Positions 61,941 to 64,000 of a stretch of DNA of 64,000 bases are shown here, piece after piece; position 1 is the stretch's first letter; each line of letters opens with the position of its first letter. The stretch covers positions 372,001 through 436,000 of the forward strand of contig NZ_PCPB01000001.1 of NCBI RefSeq assembly GCF_002979535.1. The letters run 5' to 3'. The translations under genes were made by a program, and so were the position numbers. Origin of the DNA: Brevundimonas sp. MYb52. Lineage in GTDB: Bacteria; Pseudomonadota; Alphaproteobacteria; Caulobacterales; Caulobacteraceae. Under the pieces are notes generated by a model. It was given only the letters and a program-made list of their open reading frames with translations. It did no database searches and was not told the origin of the DNA.

Positions 61941-62834
61941 ATGACCTTTTCCGCCACTGACTGCGCCTTTGAAGGCTTCCGCCTGACGCGTCGCGCCCCT
62001 GTCGCCGTCCTGCTGTGGGCGGCGGCCTACGCTGTCTTCTTCAGCTTGATGTTCCTGCTGGTTGGGCCGCACTTCGTCACCGTCCTGGCCGTGATCACGG
62101 AAATCCAGGCGCAAGCGCGGAGCGAGCCGTCCTTGGAGGAGATGGAACGGCTGGGGCAGGCCTATCTCGCCATCGTCGCCTGGGGCGCGCCGTTGGGATT
62201 GCTGTTCGGCTCTGTGATCAGCACGGCTATCGCTCGCTCGGTCGTTCGTCCTGACGATAGCAAGTTCGGCTATCTGCGCCTGGGCAAGGACGAACTGCGG
62301 GTGCTGGGGGCCAGTCTGATCGTCTCCCTGATCATGTTCGTCGTCTTCATGGCGGGTTTTGCGGTCATCACCCTTGTCGTCGCTGGGGCGGTGGCTGTTC
62401 CAGCGCTGTGGCTGGCCGTGGTGCTGGTGTCGTTGGCTCTGGTCGCCCTGATGGCCTGGCTGTCGGTGCGCTTCAGTCTGGTCGTTCCGGCTACCTTGGC
62501 GGAAGGCCGGATCGCGGTGAAGTCGGCCTTCGCCATGACCGCCAAGAAGGTCTTCTGGCCGTTGTTCGGGATGGCGATCATCGCCTGGGTCATGGCTATG
62601 CTGGTGGGCCTGCTGGGCTCGGCCGTGGCGGCGCCGTTCACTCTGATGGTCGGCGGGAGCGAGCGCCTGATCGCGATGCAGGGCGCCGGCGTCCCCAGCC
62701 TGCTCAGCGCCCTGGGACCCATGCTGGCCGTGTCGTTGGTGGTCAACGCCGTCATGACGGCGGCCCAGGTCGTCATCATGTATGCGCCGTTCTCGGCGGT
62801 TTATCTGCAACTGAAGGGCGCGCCGCGCGGCTGA
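61941..62834 (+). CDS. multi-pass membrane protein, paralogue 2
   Basis: The 297-residue protein has about six helices and the same arrangement as the gene before it: a short N-terminal tail with LTRR, a long loop after helix 2, and a final helix followed by YAPFSAVYLQLKG. The first paralogue ends similarly with MLAPYAEACRSLL. The pair probably arose by tandem duplication and may form a hetero-oligomer. Function unknown. Confidence 0.75.
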   Translation: MTFSATDCAFEGFRLTRRAPVAVLLWAAAYAVFFSLMFLLVGPHFVTVLAVITEIQAQARSEPSLEEMERLGQAYLAIVAWGAPLGLLFGSVISTAIARSVVRPDDSKFGYLRLGKDELRVLGASLIVSLIMFVVFMAGFAVITLVVAGAVAVPALWLAVVLVSLALVALMAWLSVRFSLVVPATLAEGRIAVKSAFAMTAKKVFWPLFGMAIIAWVMAMLVGLLGSAVAAPFTLMVGGSERLIAMQGAGVPSLLSALGPMLAVSLVVNAVMTAAQVVIMYAPFSAVYLQLKGAPRG

Positions 62835-62844
62835 CGAGGCGAGA

Positions 62845-62860
62845 CGCCTGACCGGATCGG

Positions 62861-62867
<7 letters not shown>
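62845..62867 (-). terminator. hairpin at the uvrA 3' end
   Basis: CGCCTGACC pairs with GGTCAGGCG around GGATC and overlaps the uvrA stop codon at 62861-62863. It lies between convergent genes and lacks a T-tract, so it is a weak candidate terminator. Confidence 0.45.

Positions 62868-64000
<1,133 letters not shown>

Overview
The window is high-GC, densely coded chromosomal DNA from an alphaproteobacterium. The most likely source is a Brevundimonas-like member of the Caulobacterales. This is inferred from gene content: many TonB-dependent receptors, a BioR-type GntR regulator with its operators, CobS, DUF2842 and heme A synthase. There is no rRNA or other direct marker of genus.

Region 1 (1-12.7 kb) is accessory. 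It holds the end of a TonB receptor and exported enzymes: a GH3 beta-glucosidase, a tannase/feruloyl-esterase lipoprotein, an acetylesterase-like lipoprotein, a type-B carboxylesterase and a GH1 beta-glucosidase. It also holds a dead GH1 copy and a second decayed gene. Three intergenic sites share the same 12 bp (GACAACGTTTTC or its complement), an operator of LacI-family type. They lie before the GH3, carboxylesterase and GH1 genes and so tie the locus into one regulon. The set looks built to take up plant phenolic-ester glycosides and split them into sugar and aromatic acid. The right edge carries a DUF433/DUF5615 toxin-antitoxin-like pair, a P4-type integrase and the 3' half of a tRNA (tRNA-Pro-like). 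This looks like the distal att site of an integrated island that may extend left beyond the window.

Region 2 (12.8-26.8 kb): a GntR regulator converges on bioB, and three BioR-like boxes lie before the two genes, so this is probably a biotin-sensing pair. Next come a TonB receptor with a partner exported protein, two small membrane proteins, heme A synthase, a PhoX-like protein, a 0.9 kb gap with a long inverted repeat, a compact cobS/flavoprotein/ohr operon, a J-domain protein and BolA.

Region 3 (26.8-47.9 kb) is mostly housekeeping: hybrid histidine kinase, MscS channel, threonine aldolase, Atm1-like ABC exporter, a receiver-domain protein and partner, accA, xerD-like recombinase, aroK-aroB-acetyltransferase, an MliC-like lipoprotein, tadA, an RluB-type pseudouridine synthase with a long basic repeat tail, GFA protein, rsmD, a BAAT_C-like hydrolase, YjhX, a tyrosine phosphatase with mutL, YceI, and a cytochrome b561-YceI fusion.

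Region 4 (48-64 kb): serS, with an in-frame insertion of about 66 codons in its catalytic domain, is flanked by two different long inverted repeats. Then follow surE-pcm-nlpD-like, yajC-secD-secF, a PuuD-type membrane protein, a short squalene/phytoene synthase-like protein, a divergent MarR/MFS pair, a fatty-acid hydroxylase, trmFO, two tandem paralogous membrane proteins and the C-terminal part of uvrA.

The observations most worth following are the three-operator glycoside/ester regulon on a possible tRNA-borne island, the BioR-bioB circuit, and the SerRS insertion.
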